This document shows positions 1 to 7,419 of a stretch of DNA of 64,000 bases, piece by piece (position 1 is the stretch's first letter; every line of letters starts with the position of its first letter). This DNA is from Moraxella nasibovis (GTDB lineage: Bacteria > Pseudomonadota > Gammaproteobacteria > Pseudomonadales > Moraxellaceae). Position numbers and translations under genes: made by a program. The notes beneath the pieces are model-generated. The model saw only the letters and a program-made list of their open reading frames with translations, was not told where the DNA came from and did no database searches. The stretch lies in the NCBI RefSeq assembly GCF_029581575.1, contig NZ_CP089975.1, forward strand, positions 496,001 through 560,000, read 5' to 3'.

Positions 1-466
1 TGGCGTGGATGCGATTTTGATGGTGGATTTGCCACCGTATGAGGCTGGCGATTTTCCAAAAAATCTACACACTCGCACGGACAATCCAATCAATCAGATT
101 TTCCTACTCTCACCCACCACCGAGCCTGAGCGCCGTGCCAAGGTCATCAAAGAATGCAGCGGCTTTATCTATTATGTTTCGGTCAAGGGCGTGACAGGCT
201 CAAAAGCATTGAATGTGGATGAGGTGAGCCGTCAGATTCAAATCATCAAATCTGAGACCGACATTCCTGTGTGCGTGGGCTTTGGCATTCGTGACGGTGT
301 GTCGGCTCGTGCCTTGGGAGCGGTGGCTGATGGCGTGATTGTCGGTAGCGAGCTTGTCAAAAACTTTGCAGGCGTGGCGGCAGATGATGAGGCGGCGATT
401 GCATCTGCTCGTGCCAATTTGCTTGCCAAGATGGATGAATTGCGAGCTGCGATTGACAGTATTTGA
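1..466 (+). CDS. trpA: tryptophan synthase alpha subunit, 3' part
   Basis: The gene is cut by the window edge; the reading frame is open from base 2 and only about the last 155 residues are present. TrpA cleaves indole-3-glycerol phosphate to indole and glyceraldehyde 3-phosphate and passes indole to TrpB. Visible family blocks are DAILMVDLPPYEA, the loop region NQIFLLSPTT, GFIYYVSVKGVTG and the phosphate-binding GFGIRDG, followed by the C-terminal helix. accD follows 160 bp downstream, a neighbour order common in gammaproteobacteria. The identification is firm; the N-terminus cannot be judged. Confidence 0.96.
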   Translation, partial: GVDAILMVDLPPYEAGDFPKNLHTRTDNPINQIFLLSPTTEPERRAKVIKECSGFIYYVSVKGVTGSKALNVDEVSRQIQIIKSETDIPVCVGFGIRDGVSARALGAVADGVIVGSELVKNFAGVAADDEAAIASARANLLAKMDELRAAIDSI

Positions 467-493
467 TGGCGATCGTGCGATTTGACCGCTCAT

Positions 494-536
494 TTAGCAT
501 AAAGATGGCATAAATTAGCATAAAAGATGGCATAAA
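494..536. repeat. tandem duplication, 21/22 bp, two copies
   Basis: The unit TTAGCATAAAGATGGCATAAA (494-514) is repeated directly at 515-536 with one extra A. It lies between the trpA stop and the accD start. It is one of several short tandem duplications beside gene ends in this window. No function is evident. Confidence 0.85.
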
Positions 537-627
537 TTTGCCTGATGACACAAAATTTATTTGCCAAATAAATAATACAAGTGTAAACTATGTCAAATTG
601 TAAATGATACAAAAGCAAGGATAATTT

Positions 628-1521
628 ATGTCAAATCCAGCTGAAATGGCAACGAGCGAGCCGACCATTTGGCTAAAACGCAGCGTGCCGGGCATCAAGC
701 AAGATCGTGTGGTCGTACCATCGGCGGTGGAGACCGAGCCATCGACCGAATGCCCAAATTGCCATTCTTTAACCACCAATACCAGCTTGATTTTTAATCA
801 ATATGTTTGCCCTGATTGTGATCATCATTTGACCATGTCGGCACGCAAACGCTTAACTTGGTTTTTTGACAGTGTCAGTGCGGAGCTGGGTCAGGAATTT
901 GTTGCAGGCAATCCGCTGAATTTCGTGGATTCTAAGCCTTATCCCAAGCGCATGGAAGAGGCGCAGGCGGCGACTGGCGAGAGCGAGGCTTTGCTGGTTA
1001 TGGAAGGTCGCATTAAAAATTTAGAACTCATCGCTTGTGCGTTTGATTTTAAATTCATGGGCGGTTCCATGGGTTCGGTGGTGGGCGACCGCTTTGTGAT
1101 GGCTGCCGAAAAAGCCCTAGCCGAACGCAAGCCTTTGGTGTGCTTTGCGGCATCTGGCGGTGCAAGAATGCAAGAGGGCTTGCTTTCATTGATGCAGATG
1201 GCACGCACATCGGCAGCGATTGAGCGGCTGCGACTGGCGGGCGTGCCTTATGTGGTGGTGCTGACCAACCCTGTCTATGGCGGAGTTACCGCAAGTCTTG
1301 CCATGCTTGGCGATGTGCATATCGCTGAACCTAAGGCGATGATTGGCTTTGCAGGCAAACGAGTGATTGAGCAGACGGTGCGTGAAGTGCTTGACGAGCC
1401 ATTCCAGCGAGCAGAGTTTTTGCTAGAAAAAGGCACGGTGGATATGGTGGTGCATCGTCATCAGTTGGTGGAGACGGTGCATCGCATTTTAACCAAACTT
1501 GCTAAATTGCCAAATGCTTGA
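628..1521 (+). CDS. accD: acetyl-CoA carboxylase carboxyltransferase subunit beta
   Basis: AccD is the beta subunit of the carboxyltransferase half of acetyl-CoA carboxylase; with AccA it moves the carboxyl group from biotin to acetyl-CoA to give malonyl-CoA for fatty-acid synthesis. The N-terminal four-cysteine zinc ribbon is visible (C42-x2-C45 and C61-x2-C64), followed by the crotonase-like carboxyltransferase fold with FMGGSMGSVVGD, the oxyanion-type ASGGARMQEG and PVYGGVTASLAMLGD. The length of 297 residues is normal. The start ATG follows AAGGATAATTT. A strong hairpin terminator lies downstream, before folC, so the two genes may be uncoupled in part. Confidence 0.98.
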   Translation: MSNPAEMATSEPTIWLKRSVPGIKQDRVVVPSAVETEPSTECPNCHSLTTNTSLIFNQYVCPDCDHHLTMSARKRLTWFFDSVSAELGQEFVAGNPLNFVDSKPYPKRMEEAQAATGESEALLVMEGRIKNLELIACAFDFKFMGGSMGSVVGDRFVMAAEKALAERKPLVCFAASGGARMQEGLLSLMQMARTSAAIERLRLAGVPYVVVLTNPVYGGVTASLAMLGDVHIAEPKAMIGFAGKRVIEQTVREVLDEPFQRAEFLLEKGTVDMVVHRHQLVETVHRILTKLAKLPNA

Positions 1522-1595
1522 TTTTTCCTTAAATTTTTTGATTTTTATCCGAAAAATAGCAAGGTTTTTCTATCTTTTGCCAAGAATGTGCTATA

Positions 1596-1632
1596 ATAAC
1601 AAAAACGCTTGCAATGCAGGCGTTTTTGTTAT
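1596..1632. terminator. intrinsic terminator between accD and folC
   Basis: A perfect 13-bp stem, ATAACAAAAACGC paired with its complement at 1620-1632, has a short loop. The arms carry the A-run and T-run needed for termination. An in-frame upstream ATG for folC lies inside this hairpin, which argues for the later folC start. Confidence 0.8.
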
Positions 1633-1652
1633 GGGTTAAAAATGAGAAAATC

Positions 1653-2975
1653 ATGCACAATACCACGCTCACCGAACACGACAGCCTATCATCATGGCTA
1701 GAATATATCGCATCCATTCATGTCTCCGCCATTGATATGGGACTTGATCGTGTGCTGCCTGTGGCTCAAAAACTGGGCATCTTAAAACAAGATTTGACCC
1801 ACCTCCCTTATGTCTTTACGGTGGCAGGCACGAACGGCAAAGGTTCAACCACAGCGACCATCGCCCAGATTTGCCAAAGCGCAGGGTATAAGACAGCACT
1901 GTATCAATCGCCACATTTGGTGAGCTTTACCGAACGCATCAAGATAGGCGGCATAGGCATTGATGAGCCGACACTTGTGCGTGCGTTGGCGAGCGTTGAG
2001 CAGGTGCGTTTAGAATGCGGTCTGTCTTTGTCGTTTTTTGAGATGACGACTTTGGCGGCTTTTTTGATTTTTAAAGAAGCTGCCTGTGATGTGTGGGTGC
2101 TAGAAATTGGCTTGGGCGGACGACTTGATGTGGTCAATATCATTGATCCTGATGTGGCGGTGATTACCAATGTTGGCATTGACCATGTGGATTGGCTGGG
2201 CGATGATATTGAGAAAATTGGCTTTGAAAAGGCAGGGATTATCCGCCCTAATATTCCTGCGATTTTGGGGGCAAGACAGCTACCAAACAGCGTCTTTGAA
2301 GTGGTGCAGAACAATCAGGCGTATGCTTATCAGCTGGGTCGTGCCTATGAATTTAGCGAGCAGGCAGACGGCTGGCAATATTCATCGCCTGCCATTACGC
2401 TTCATTTGCCCAAGCCTAAATTATCGCTGATGAATGCGGTCAATGCAGTCAGTGCGGTATTGGCATCGTCTTTGGAGATTGCTCCGCACGCCATTGCTTA
2501 TGGGCTAAACCAAGTGTCGCTTGCTGGGCGGTTTGATCATCGCTTGCTTGCAGGTCGTCAGTGGTTGTTTGATGTGGCGCATAACGCTCATGGCATGGGT
2601 TTTTTGTTGGAGCAGTTCATTCCTTATTGGCAGCATCATCAAGCCAAGCACAATGCCGCCAAGCTCCATGTCGTCTTTTCTATGCTGGGTGATAAGGACA
2701 TCGGCTCGGTGCTGGATTTGTTGCAGGCGAGCATGAACGATGGGGCGTTTAAGATTGCCACTTGGCACATTGCCGCCATTGACCATGTGCGAGCCATGCC
2801 GTTGTCCGAGATTTTGTCGTTGGTCAATGAGCGTCTTGATGGGGCGAATATCATCACTTATGAGAATCTGGCGGCGGCAAGTGCTGGGGCGGTGGCGACA
2901 AGTGGCGAGCAGGATTTGTTGTTGGTGTTTGGTTCGTTTCACACGGTGGGCGAAGTGCTGACGGCATTGAATTAA
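1653..2975 (+). CDS. folC: bifunctional dihydrofolate synthase / folylpolyglutamate synthase
   Basis: FolC adds glutamate to dihydropteroate and then to tetrahydrofolates (Mur-ligase fold, ATP-dependent). The P-loop AGTNGKGST lies near residues 58-66. It is followed by YQSPHLVSFTERI, the metal/ATP region EIGLGGRLDVVNIIDPDVAVITNVGIDHVDWLG, and the C-terminal-domain motif FDVAHNAHG. I chose the ATG at 1653 because the open frame upstream runs through the terminator hairpin at 1596-1632. The protein then has 440 residues, which is normal. The position after accD and before a SPOR-domain gene matches the accD-folC-dedD arrangement of gammaproteobacteria. Confidence 0.96.
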   Translation: MHNTTLTEHDSLSSWLEYIASIHVSAIDMGLDRVLPVAQKLGILKQDLTHLPYVFTVAGTNGKGSTTATIAQICQSAGYKTALYQSPHLVSFTERIKIGGIGIDEPTLVRALASVEQVRLECGLSLSFFEMTTLAAFLIFKEAACDVWVLEIGLGGRLDVVNIIDPDVAVITNVGIDHVDWLGDDIEKIGFEKAGIIRPNIPAILGARQLPNSVFEVVQNNQAYAYQLGRAYEFSEQADGWQYSSPAITLHLPKPKLSLMNAVNAVSAVLASSLEIAPHAIAYGLNQVSLAGRFDHRLLAGRQWLFDVAHNAHGMGFLLEQFIPYWQHHQAKHNAAKLHVVFSMLGDKDIGSVLDLLQASMNDGAFKIATWHIAAIDHVRAMPLSEILSLVNERLDGANIITYENLAAASAGAVATSGEQDLLLVFGSFHTVGEVLTALN

Positions 2976-3120
2976 ACCGCCAAGATTGTTGTGATATTGT
3001 AAACAAACGCTTGGCGCGCTTATTGTTGGATTGACAAGGCGTTATAAAAATTGTATTTTTATCGGTTTGTATTTTATGATTTTGATTTGTTCAGCATGAC
3101 AGACAAATTGATGGTGCTTT

Positions 3121-4209
3121 ATGATTGCAAAACAAATAATTTTAGGGTCGGCATTGCTTTTGGGTGGGGTGGTAACGATTTTTGCCATGACGCAAAACAA
3201 CAAATCTGCCAAGCCAGACGACAGCGTGCAGCAGCCTGTCAAGGAGACGCAGACGGTCGCACGACCTGTGGCGGTGCCTTTGACCGCAGATGTGGCGACC
3301 GAAGAAAAGGTGCTGGCACAAAAGCAACGAGAGCGAGAGATTTATAATCGGCAGCTCGCCAAAGAGGCTGATGCGCTCTTAAATGAGCAAGAGCAAGCTC
3401 GTATGCTGGCGCTGGACAAAGCCAAGCAAGAGGCGAATCCGACATCAAGCACGCAGATCAGCGCCGACAGTGCCTCTAAAAGCGAGCTGATCGCTGTGCC
3501 TGCGGTGCAGACTCGCCCAGAGGCGGTGGAGGCGGCAAGAGCGGCTGAGCAGAAGAAAGCTGCCGAACAAAAGGCGGCTCAAGAAAAACAGCTTGCCGAA
3601 CAAAAAGCCAAAGAGGCACAAAGCACTAAGACTGCTGACAATAAAGCAGCCGAATCCAAAAAAGAGCAAGACACCAAAAAAGCAAAGACTGACCAAAGCA
3701 AGTCTCAAAATAAAGCACAAAACACCGCCAAGGGCAAGCACACGGTGGTGCAGGGCGATACTTTGATTAGACTGTCTAGCACCTATGGCGTCCCTGTTTC
3801 GGCATTGGCAGCAGCCAATAACATGAGCCGTAATGACGCTTTGCCATTGGGTCGCACCATCAACATTCCTAGTGCGTCTGAGGTAGCCAAAATCGAGCGC
3901 AGCCAAAAGCAAACCAATGCTCAAAAGCCTGCCAAGACCGATGAGAAAAAGCCTGCAAGCAGCACAAATTCTGCCTATAATTACAGCGTGCAAGTCGCCA
4001 TCTCGCCTGACAAAGCCAAAGTCGATGAGATGGTCAAAAAGTACCGTGCGGCAGGCTATCAGGTCAGCACCAGTCAGACTTCTCGTGGTACTCGTGTGCT
4101 GATCGGCTCGGCAAATTCTTATGATGAGGCAAACGCACTCAAACAAAAGCTTGCCAAAGACGGTCGAGTCGATGCCAGTGGTGCGTGGGTGAAAAAGCTG
4201 GAAAAATAA
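3121..4209 (+). CDS. LysM- and SPOR-domain envelope protein
   Basis: Protein of 362 residues with one N-terminal membrane segment (about residues 5-22) and a long periplasmic linker rich in Ala, Lys, Gln and Glu (about 45-200). A LysM domain (about 203-251, beginning HTVVQGDTLIRLSSTYG) and a C-terminal SPOR domain (about 283-360, YSVQVAISPDKAKVDEM) follow. SPOR domains bind denuded septal glycan and LysM domains bind peptidoglycan, so a role at the division site or cell wall is likely. It occupies the dedD position after folC. DedD and FtsN have TM-linker-SPOR without LysM, so this is a two-wall-domain variant. No good Shine-Dalgarno is visible before the ATG. Confidence 0.9.
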   Translation: MIAKQIILGSALLLGGVVTIFAMTQNNKSAKPDDSVQQPVKETQTVARPVAVPLTADVATEEKVLAQKQREREIYNRQLAKEADALLNEQEQARMLALDKAKQEANPTSSTQISADSASKSELIAVPAVQTRPEAVEAARAAEQKKAAEQKAAQEKQLAEQKAKEAQSTKTADNKAAESKKEQDTKKAKTDQSKSQNKAQNTAKGKHTVVQGDTLIRLSSTYGVPVSALAAANNMSRNDALPLGRTINIPSASEVAKIERSQKQTNAQKPAKTDEKKPASSTNSAYNYSVQVAISPDKAKVDEMVKKYRAAGYQVSTSQTSRGTRVLIGSANSYDEANALKQKLAKDGRVDASGAWVKKLEK

Positions 4210-4236
4210 TGCTTTTTTATCCAGACTTGGCAAATG

Positions 4237-4269
4237 ATAAAAAACACGGTATCATGCCGTGTTTTTTAT
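4237..4269 (+). terminator. intrinsic terminator after the SPOR protein gene
   Basis: A 13-bp stem (ATAAAAAACACGG with its complement at 4257-4269) with a 7-nt loop and a T-rich 3' arm. Confidence 0.85.
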
Positions 4270-4285
4270 GTCTTTGAATTATTTT

Positions 4286-4310
4286 GATTTTTTTATTTGA
4301 TTTTTTATTT
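4286..4310. repeat. tandem duplication, 12/13 bp, two copies
   Basis: GATTTTTTTATTT (4286-4298) is followed at once by GATTTTTTATTT (4299-4310), just upstream of the DUF2726 gene start. It is low-complexity, so slippage is a simple explanation. Confidence 0.6.
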
Positions 4311-4330
4311 GATTTGGGGGTTTGGGTGCT

Positions 4331-4834
4331 ATGATTGAGCTGGTGATTGGTCTTGGTGTGGTGCTGCTTGCGCTGATTATTTGGTTTAAAAGACCCAAAC
4401 AAAAGGCGGTCAAGGGTGATGAGCTTGCCATTTGGCCGTTTGAGCCGATGCCAATCATGACTGATAGCGAGGTGCTGTTTTTTAAAAAATTACAGCTTGC
4501 CTTGCCTGAGTATTTGATTTTCAGTCAGGTGCAATTATCCAGAATCATTGAGCCAAGCGATGAAGCGGGACGAGACCGTCAATTTTGGTTCAATAGAGTG
4601 TGTCGTCAGAGCGTGGATTTTGTGCTGATTGATAAAGACTGCCAGACGGTACTGGCTGCCATTGAGCTGGACGACTGGACACACGAGTCGCAAGCACGCC
4701 AAAAACAAGACGCCAAAAAAGACAAAGCTTTGGCAAGTGCAGGCATACCCATCATGCGTTTTCATGCCGAAAAGATGCCAAGCATTGAGATGGTGCGCAT
4801 GGATGTGATTGAAGTGCTTAGACAATTTGGCTGA
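4331..4834 (+). CDS. membrane-anchored DUF2726 protein
   Basis: 167 residues. The N-terminus is one membrane helix (IELVIGLGVVLLALIIWF) and the rest is a DUF2726 domain: SEVLFFKKLQLALPEYLIFSQV, then VDFVLIDKDCQTVLAAIELDD, then DKALASAGIPIMRFHAE. The D...ExD...K-like spacing (residues near VDFVLID, IELDD and QDAKKDKAL) resembles the restriction-endonuclease-like fold, but activity is not shown. The start ATG is preceded by GGGGGT about 10 bases upstream; a TTG nine bases earlier is an alternative. Function is unknown. It stands alone between two terminators. Confidence 0.85.
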   Translation: MIELVIGLGVVLLALIIWFKRPKQKAVKGDELAIWPFEPMPIMTDSEVLFFKKLQLALPEYLIFSQVQLSRIIEPSDEAGRDRQFWFNRVCRQSVDFVLIDKDCQTVLAAIELDDWTHESQARQKQDAKKDKALASAGIPIMRFHAEKMPSIEMVRMDVIEVLRQFG

Positions 4835-4903
4835 TGTCTGATGGCGTTTAATTTCATAGACAAATCCACGCACTGCCCAAAATCATAAATTAGCAAGCAT
4901 AAA

Positions 4904-4930
4904 AAAACCACGCAAATAGGGCGTGGTTTT
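4904..4930. terminator. bidirectional terminator between convergent genes
   Basis: Stem AAAACCACGC/GCGTGGTTTT with a 7-nt loop, flanked by an A-run on the left and a T-run on the right. It serves the DUF2726 gene (+) and the cytochrome gene (-). Confidence 0.8.
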
Positions 4931-4946
4931 TATTGTTAAAGCAAGT

Positions 4947-5396
4947 TTAAGGCTGCTTATAAGCCTTGTGGCATGAACCACAGCTTTCGCCAAGCTTGCC
5001 TAGTGGGGCGCTGACATCGTTGGCAGATTGAGCGTTGGCAGCAGCGTCAGACAGGGCAGTGGCAGCGGCATTGAATTCGTCTGCTTTTGCCTTAAAGCCA
5101 GCAGCGTCTGACCATACGGCATCTTGGGCTTTGCCTTTATTGGCAGCGTCAGCAAAATGCGACCAAACATGGTCGGTGCTCGCCTTGATGCTGTCGGCTT
5201 GTTCTTTGAAAGCAGCGGCATCAAAGGTCTCAGGCTTTTCGGTCATGCCTTTCATGATGTCGCTAGAAATGCGCCAGTCTTGCATGATGTCTTGACGAGC
5301 TTTGATGTCGTCGGCGGTTTGGGTTTTTGAGCTACACGCTGTCAGCGCCAAGGCTGATATAGCAAATGCAGCGACTACTTTGCTAAATGATTTCAT
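4947..5396 (-). CDS. lipid-anchored class II cytochrome c (cytochrome c' family)
   Basis: 149 residues. The start is the ATG giving MKSFSKVVAAFAISALALTAC, a lipoprotein signal with Cys21 as the anchor; the longer open frame has no signal sequence ahead of it. The C-terminus carries the haem c site CGSCHK (Cys139, Cys142, His143), which is the class II position, in a predicted four-helix bundle rich in Ala. The electron-transfer partner is unknown; family members act in electron transfer or in NO binding. It is monocistronic, convergent with the DUF2726 gene and separated by a terminator. Confidence 0.88.
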   Translation of the reverse strand: MKSFSKVVAAFAISALALTACSSKTQTADDIKARQDIMQDWRISSDIMKGMTEKPETFDAAAFKEQADSIKASTDHVWSHFADAANKGKAQDAVWSDAAGFKAKADEFNAAATALSDAAANAQSANDVSAPLGKLGESCGSCHKAYKQP

Positions 5397-5622
5397 GGCT
5401 TCCTCATTAGGGTGGCTAAATGCGCCATCGGACAAATTAAATCCCAAATGGCGCAAGATACAGCAAATATAGCACACTCGTTGTCAATACTCAATCATCA
5501 CGCACGGATTGTTACAATCTAAAAAGACTGCTCAAACTTCTGGTAACTTTTCTCACGCATTGACACATCATCGCTGGCTGATGTGTATGCTCATCGATTG
5601 AGCTTTGTGGTGTGGTGTGATG

Positions 5623-6603
5623 TCAAGCCAAAGCCAGCCAGTCTTTTGGTTTTAGATAAAAGTCGGTCAATTCAAATTCACGAGTGCCTGCCTGTGGTTC
5701 GTAGCGATACGCCCAGCTTGCCAGCGGCGGCATACTGACTAAGATGGATTCGGTGCGTCCGTTGGATTGCAAACCAAAAATCGTCCCACGGTCATAGACG
5801 AGATTGTACTCCACATAGCGTCCCCGTCTATAAAGCTGAAACGCTCGTTCATCGGCGGTGTAGGCTTTGTGTTTGTTATTGTCAAAGATGGGCAAAATGC
5901 CGTCCAGATAGCCCAGACCGACCGCTTGCATGAGCGAAAAACACTTCTCAAAATCCCAGCCTGTGGTGGCGGTGTTGATGTCATCATAAAACAGACCGCC
6001 CACGCCACGACATTCATTGCGGTGTTTTAGATAAAAATAGTCATCGCACCATGTTTTAAATTTTGGGTAAATCTCTTCGCCAAAAGGTTGGCATAACTCA
6101 TGAGCGACCTTATGCCAATGGACGACATCGGATAAGTTGGGATAAAAGGGTGTCAAATCAAACCCACCGCCAAACCACCAAATCGGCGCGCCGCCATCAT
6201 TTGGCTGTGCCACAAACAGTCGCACATTGGCATGGCTTGTGGGAATGTGCGGATTTTTTGGGTGAATGACCAAGGATACGCCCATTGCTTGAGCTTTTGC
6301 CCCTGCCAGTGTCGGATAACGTTCGGATGCTGATGGCGGTAGTTTGTTGATGTGAATGTGGCTGAACATCACGCCGCCTTTTTCAATGACTTGTCCGTCT
6401 GATAGGACGCACGAGCGACCGCCACCACCTTCGGCTCGCTCCCAGTCGTCGATGACGAATTTGGCATCGCTACCGCCATCAACACCGCCTGCGGATTCTT
6501 GGGCTTCTAAGGCTTGGCAAATTTGTGCTTGCAAGTTCAATAAAAATTGGCGAACTTTGGCAAGTTTGTCTTCAAATGCGTAAAAATCGTTCGTGTTGTT
6601 CAT
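5623..6603 (-). CDS. hemF: coproporphyrinogen III oxidase, aerobic
   Basis: HemF carries out the oxygen-dependent decarboxylation of coproporphyrinogen III to protoporphyrinogen IX in haem synthesis. The family signature is clear: [37 protein letters not shown] and the C-terminal [28 protein letters not shown]. The length of 326 residues is slightly above the roughly 300 usual; an insertion near residue 41 ([25 protein letters not shown]) accounts for part of this. It starts 16 bases after the ribA stop, so the two genes probably share a transcript. Confidence 0.97.
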   Translation of the reverse strand: MNNTNDFYAFEDKLAKVRQFLLNLQAQICQALEAQESAGGVDGGSDAKFVIDDWERAEGGGGRSCVLSDGQVIEKGGVMFSHIHINKLPPSASERYPTLAGAKAQAMGVSLVIHPKNPHIPTSHANVRLFVAQPNDGGAPIWWFGGGFDLTPFYPNLSDVVHWHKVAHELCQPFGEEIYPKFKTWCDDYFYLKHRNECRGVGGLFYDDINTATTGWDFEKCFSLMQAVGLGYLDGILPIFDNNKHKAYTADERAFQLYRRGRYVEYNLVYDRGTIFGLQSNGRTESILVSMPPLASWAYRYEPQAGTREFELTDFYLKPKDWLALA

Positions 6604-6619
6604 ATGTTTTGTCCATAAA

Positions 6620-7225
6620 TTAGTGGCTGTCGGTTTGTTTTTGGATAAAATGCCCCATTTTCTCGCCTTTTATCCCCAGATAGTCTTCATTGTGTGGATT
6701 TACGCCGACTATCAATGGCACTCGCTCCACGATGTCAATGCCAAGCTCGGTTAAGCCACTCACTTTATTGGGGTTGTTGGTGAGAAGTTTGGCTTTTGTA
6801 ATGCCGACTGATTTTAACATCACTTCACACATCTCATAAGTGCGAGCGTCCGCTGGTAGTCCCAGCATGAGATTGGCTTCTAGGGTGTCGTGTCCTTGGT
6901 CTTGTAGGGCGTAGGCACGGATTTTATTGACCAGCCCAATCCCACGCCCTTCTTGGCGTAAGTAGAGTATCGCCCCACAGCCGTGAGCGATGATTTGTTT
7001 CATGGCAAAGTTTAATTGTGGGCCACAGTCGCATTTGAGCGAGCCAAACGCATCGCCAGTCAAACACTCCGAATGAATGCGAATGAGCGGAATGATATCT
7101 GTGTCATCGCAAGGCAGGCCGTGCGAGAGCAAAATGTGTTCTTGACCGTGTTCGTTTTCAAAGGCATGAATGACAAAATCCCCATGCACGGTAGGGAGAT
7201 TGGCCTTGCTGACAAATTGGTACAA
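6620..7225 (-). CDS. ribA: GTP cyclohydrolase II
   Basis: RibA opens GTP to diamino-hydroxy-ribosylamino-pyrimidine phosphate, formate and pyrophosphate, the first step of riboflavin synthesis. The zinc ligands [16 protein letters not shown] and the catalytic [10 protein letters not shown] are present. The start is not an ATG. A TTG at 7225 lies five bases after GGGGA and places the three zinc cysteines at 54, 65 and 67, the same numbers as in the E. coli enzyme. A TTG at 7237 would add four residues. It is followed closely by hemF. No FMN riboswitch is visible upstream. Confidence 0.95.
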   Translation of the reverse strand: MYQFVSKANLPTVHGDFVIHAFENEHGQEHILLSHGLPCDDTDIIPLIRIHSECLTGDAFGSLKCDCGPQLNFAMKQIIAHGCGAILYLRQEGRGIGLVNKIRAYALQDQGHDTLEANLMLGLPADARTYEMCEVMLKSVGITKAKLLTNNPNKVSGLTELGIDIVERVPLIVGVNPHNEDYLGIKGEKMGHFIQKQTDSH

Positions 7226-7419
7226 AATGTTCCCCAAATCTGGTAAATTGTGAATAATTTGTGAATTAAATGGTGCTACTATGGCAAATTAAAAGGCTAT
7301 CTTGTAAAATAAGCCATTCGCCAAAAGTCGAATGCTTATTATAACCCAAAAATTGTCATAAACTTAACACGACTTTTTAAAGATAACCGTTAAAGAATTA
7401 AAACTTGGAACATAGCCTA

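Noticed and set aside
1614-1652. Upstream folC start at 1614
   Set aside because: This ATG is inside the perfect terminator hairpin and the added residues are not conserved.
3445-4233. 262-codon minus-strand frame opposite the LysM-SPOR gene
   Set aside because: It is an antisense shadow of the Ala/Lys/Gln-rich linker; the plus-strand frame has clear domains.
7226-7419. FMN riboswitch upstream of ribA
   Set aside because: The region is short, AT-rich and shows none of the conserved RFN blocks.
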